A stretch of 64,000 nt of DNA, from NCBI GenBank assembly GCA_001443365.1, contig LDXL01000007.1:1-64000 (forward strand), in the 5' to 3' direction. The stretch is from Thaumarchaeota archaeon CSP1-1. GTDB lineage: Archaea; Thermoproteota; Nitrososphaeria; Nitrososphaerales; Nitrosopumilaceae. Position numbers and translations under genes: made by a program. Numbering within the stretch: the stretch's first letter is position 1; each line of letters begins with the position of its first letter. Positions 61,412-64,000 of this stretch are shown here, piece after piece. The notes under the pieces are model-generated. The model searched no databases, was not told where the DNA came from, and worked only from the letters and a program-made list of their open reading frames with translations.

Positions 61412-61969
61412 ATGGAACGTCGTCATTTGCAAGAAACAGATACTGGATACAAGGTTTTTCTTTACATCTTTTACGTCTGTGCTTTCTTAATGCTTTCAAT
61501 AACAGCATATGGATTCTACGCAATGTATGTTGAATGGGAAGAAAATGGAACATATATCATGGGAGAAGTTTTAGTTAAGACCGAAATTCCTTTTGAAAAT
61601 TTTGCAAAGCTTACAACTTGGCTTTTTTTCTCAACTATTATTGGTTGGTATTGTGTTTCAAGAATTGGATGGAAAAAAACCACCAAGTTGATGACTTGGA
61701 AGATGGCGTTGCTGCAGCTAATGTTATTAGGTTTTGTAATAATTAGTTTATACGAAGTTTTGTATAATTTTACAGTACTTAATGCACAAATTACTGCAGG
61801 AATAATAGATGGTCGGGTCCCAGATATAGATTCGTTAACTGTTGCATACCCAGATCAAAACAGACCATGGAATCTAATCTTTGCAACAAAAATGTTCCTT
61901 GTCGGATTTATAATAAGTTCACATGCATTTTATCTTAGTACAAAGCCAAGAAAGAATTTAGATACGTAA
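61412..61969 (+). CDS. Four-helix membrane protein of unknown function
   Basis: The 185-residue protein has four hydrophobic segments: FLYIFYVCAFLMLSITAYGF, LTTWLFFSTIIGWYCVSRIG, MALLQLMLLGFVIISLYEVL and LIFATKMFLVGFIISSHAFY. A loop of about 30 residues with INAQITAGIIDGRVPD lies between the third and the fourth. I do not recognise the family. It is upstream of tyrS on the same strand. Confidence 0.6.
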   Translation: MERRHLQETDTGYKVFLYIFYVCAFLMLSITAYGFYAMYVEWEENGTYIMGEVLVKTEIPFENFAKLTTWLFFSTIIGWYCVSRIGWKKTTKLMTWKMALLQLMLLGFVIISLYEVLYNFTVLNAQITAGIIDGRVPDIDSLTVAYPDQNRPWNLIFATKMFLVGFIISSHAFYLSTKPRKNLDT

Positions 61970-62002
61970 CTTTATAGGCTTACATTTCAAATCTGTTTTG
62001 AT

Positions 62003-63052
62003 TTGGATGTTACTGAAAAATTTGATTTAATTGCAAAACCACCCACCGAAGAAATAGTAACGCAAGATGAGTTAATGGAGTTACTGAAAACAAATTCTAA
62101 ACCAAAGCACTACATTGGTTTAGAAATTTCTGGTTTTTTACATCTTGGTAGTTTGATTAGTACTGGGTTTAAGATTAATGATTTCATTAAAGCTGGAATT
62201 AATTGCACTGTATTTTTGGCAGATTGGCACACTCTCATTAATGATAAACTGGGAGGTGATTGGGATACAATTTCTAAAGTTTCAAAGTATTATGCTGATG
62301 CTTTCAAACTTGTCTGCCCAGGAGTTAAGATCGTTTTAGGTTCTGAGCTTTATGATACTAGAAAAGACTATTGGTTTGAATTTGTGAAATTTACAAAGCA
62401 TATGTCACTTGCTAGAACTATGAGAACACTTACAATTATGGGTCGTTCTGAAAATGAAGAAAAAGTAGATCTAGCTAAACTACTTTATCCTCCTATGCAA
62501 GCCGTAGATATTCATTCTTTAGATTTAGATATTGTTCATGCTGGAATGGATCAACGTAAAATCCACATGTTAGTGCGAGAAATTTTTCCCAAAATGAAAT
62601 GGAAAGTGCCCATTGCAGTACATCATAAACTTCTCCCAGGACTTTCAGAACCATCTGATGCTTCAAAGGAGTCAAAAATTCTTGGTAAAATGAGCAAAAC
62701 TGATCCAAATTCAGGAGTTTTCATACATGATTCTGATAATGAGATAAGATCTAAAATCAAAAAAGCTTGGTGCGAAGAAGGAAATACTGATAATAATCCA
62801 TTGTTAGAAATTACAAAACATGTGATTTTTCATGAATTCAATGAAATTCATGTAGAACGCCCAGAAAAATTCGGAGGTAATGTAATATACATGGATTCTT
62901 CTCAATTAGAATCTGATTTTTCCCAAAAAAAGTTACATCCATCTGATCTTAAACAAATGGTAGGTAATTATTTAATCAAAATTATTAGCCCTATCCGTGA
63001 AAAATTGACAATTAGTGACGAACTTTTTAAAACTATTAAAAAAAGTATTTGA
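62003..63052 (+). CDS. tyrS: Tyrosyl-tRNA synthetase
   Basis: The 349-residue archaeal TyrRS has the class I motifs GLEISGFLHLGSLIS (the HIGH-like block) and KMSKTDPNSGVFIHD (KMSKS-like, with Thr last). HSLDLDIVHAGMDQRKIHML binds tyrosine. The start is a TTG at 62003. It is convergent with cbiH, with 11 bases between. Confidence 0.95.
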   Translation: MDVTEKFDLIAKPPTEEIVTQDELMELLKTNSKPKHYIGLEISGFLHLGSLISTGFKINDFIKAGINCTVFLADWHTLINDKLGGDWDTISKVSKYYADAFKLVCPGVKIVLGSELYDTRKDYWFEFVKFTKHMSLARTMRTLTIMGRSENEEKVDLAKLLYPPMQAVDIHSLDLDIVHAGMDQRKIHMLVREIFPKMKWKVPIAVHHKLLPGLSEPSDASKESKILGKMSKTDPNSGVFIHDSDNEIRSKIKKAWCEEGNTDNNPLLEITKHVIFHEFNEIHVERPEKFGGNVIYMDSSQLESDFSQKKLHPSDLKQMVGNYLIKIISPIREKLTISDELFKTIKKSI

Positions 63053-63063
63053 TAAGTTATTGA

Positions 63064-63930
63064 TTATGGTGTCTTTAATTCAGGATTTGTTTGTCCAAGA
63101 TTGTATTTTGATTTGTAACCTCTAGGATTTATCATTAAATCTTTGTAATTATATGTTGAAGAGTTTCCAACAATAACTGTACTTATCATTCCTAGTTTAT
63201 CTGAGTGTTTTTCTAGATTCTCCAGATCTGTAAGAACTACTGTTTGAGATTCTCGATAAGCCCCTTTTATTATTGCAACAGGTGTAGATAGTTTTCTGTA
63301 TTTTAACAGAATTTTTCTAGTATCCTGAAGCTGATGAATGCGTTTTTTGCTTGCTGGATTATAAATTACAATTACAAAGTCACCTTGGGCTGCAGCTTCT
63401 ACTCTTTTTACAATAATTTCCCAAGGTACCAAAAGATCACTCATGCTAAGAACAGCAAAATCGGTCATTAATGGGGAACCAATAATTGATGAACATGAAT
63501 TTAGAGCTGAAACTCCAGGAACAATCTCAACTTGTAAACCAGTTTTAGGATCCCAATCAGATTCGGCTAGGGTTTCATAGATTAATCCAGCCATTCCATA
63601 AATTCCTGGATCTCCACTTGAAACTAATGAAACAATTTTTCCTTCTTTGGCAAGGTCAATGCATTGTTGTGCACGTTCTACTTCTTGCGTCATTGCATAT
63701 CGGTAAACATCCTTGTCAGCAAGAAGATCTTGAACCAAATTGACGTAAGTATCGTAACCCACAATTGTGTCACTTTCTTCAATTGCTTGTTTTGCACGAA
63801 AAGTCATATGATCATGATGTCCTGGTCCGACACCAACGATGAAAAGTTTCCCACTCAAGATATCATAAAACTCTTTATCTGATAATTTATCCCTTTTCTG
63901 AAGTTGAGTTAGTTGATTGGAATGGATCAA
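63064..63930 (-). CDS. cbiH: Precorrin-3B/cobalt-factor III C17-methyltransferase
   Basis: The 288-residue SAM-dependent methyltransferase makes the ring contraction step of cobalamin synthesis. The domain starts at about residue 28 with KLFIVGVGPGHHDHMTFRAK and has VSLVSSGDPGIYGMAGLIYE, VEIVPGVSALNSCSSIIGSP and FVIVIYNPASKKR. The start is a TTG; the first 27 residues overlap the upstream gene by 44 bases, so a slightly later start is possible. It is near, but not next to, BluB. Confidence 0.9.
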   Translation of the reverse strand: MIHSNQLTQLQKRDKLSDKEFYDILSGKLFIVGVGPGHHDHMTFRAKQAIEESDTIVGYDTYVNLVQDLLADKDVYRYAMTQEVERAQQCIDLAKEGKIVSLVSSGDPGIYGMAGLIYETLAESDWDPKTGLQVEIVPGVSALNSCSSIIGSPLMTDFAVLSMSDLLVPWEIIVKRVEAAAQGDFVIVIYNPASKKRIHQLQDTRKILLKYRKLSTPVAIIKGAYRESQTVVLTDLENLEKHSDKLGMISTVIVGNSSTYNYKDLMINPRGYKSKYNLGQTNPELKTP

Positions 63931-64000
63931 TAAATGGACTATTAACTATGTGATCACTGTTCATTGGTCTTGCAAGATTCACTGTTATTTGTCCTTCTGA
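63887..64000 (-). CDS. Partial CDS upstream of cbiH, cut by window edge
   Basis: From the window edge an open frame of 37 codons runs leftward to a TAA at 63887-63889 and overlaps cbiH by 44 bases. It reads SEGQITVNLARPMNSDHIVN then PFIDPFQSTNSTSEKG. Since it precedes cbiH it may be another cobalamin gene, but the fragment is too short to identify. The overlap suggests translational coupling. Confidence 0.5.
   Translation of the reverse strand, partial: SEGQITVNLARPMNSDHIVNSPFIDPFQSTNSTSEKG

Noticed and set aside
1-64000. Prophage, transposon or integrated element
   Set aside because: No integrase, transposase, terminal repeats or tRNA-associated target duplications were seen; both tRNA genes are flanked by chromosomal-type genes.

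Overview
The window is AT-rich archaeal chromosome from an ammonia-oxidising archaeon of the Nitrososphaerota (Thaumarchaeota). It is most likely a Nitrosopumilaceae member (Nitrosopumilus/Nitrosarchaeum type); genus is not resolvable by eye. The supports are an ammonium transporter with a signal peptide, an A-type ATP synthase, a proteasome beta subunit, the archaeal termination nuclease aCPSF1, sn-glycerol-1-phosphate dehydrogenase, the archaeal CoA route (pantoate kinase plus phosphopantothenate synthetase), SepF, cobalamin genes (BluB-like, CbiH), an archaellin and many leaderless-type promoters with a TATA box about 26-28 bases before the start codon.

Layout. 1-10.3 kb is an accessory, surface-oriented region: a truncated archaellin gene, a TrmB-type regulator, two secreted or anchored proteins, a 1109-residue TPR protein, and a two-gene unit of a CBS-like protein and a membrane-tethered metzincin protease. 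The secreted protein ending at 1380 and the CBS/protease unit share a nearly identical upstream element of about 45 bases with a palindromic core, which suggests one regulon. 10.3-23.5 kb is core metabolism and energy: divergent pyrB/pyrI, the ATP synthase genes (E-A-B-D-small ORF-K leftward, I rightward, C 3.5 kb beyond I), a rhodanese, and amt, whose 3' end looks frameshifted. 23.5-29.6 kb holds small proteins, a Cas4-like Fe-S protein with a degraded catalytic motif, and a nucleotide operon (tmk, HD phosphohydrolase, pyrH). 29.6-37.4 kb holds Hsp20, an ABC1 kinase, a MacB-type ABC exporter divergent from an Lrp-like regulator, a Nudix hydrolase and a PhoU-like regulator.

37.5-41.4 kb is a CoA biosynthesis operon (pantoate kinase, phosphopantothenate synthetase, panB, coaBC). 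41.4-51.7 kb is mostly housekeeping: M24 peptidase, tRNA thiolation-type enzyme, SepF, aCPSF1, psmB, egsA, FKBP, class V aminotransferase, nadM, rtcA and a CopD-like protein. 51.8-64 kb has two tRNA genes (Val and Arg, the latter with a D-loop insertion), BluB-like nitroreductase, small zinc-ribbon proteins, cyclophilin, a PfkB kinase, dUTPase-like protein, an MtrA-like protein in an operon with a DegT aminotransferase, tyrosyl-tRNA synthetase and cbiH.

There is no CRISPR array, insertion sequence, rRNA or prophage that I can see. The genes are dense, with many 1-8 base overlaps, and starts include TTG and GTG. Most promoter and operator calls are by eye and are inference.
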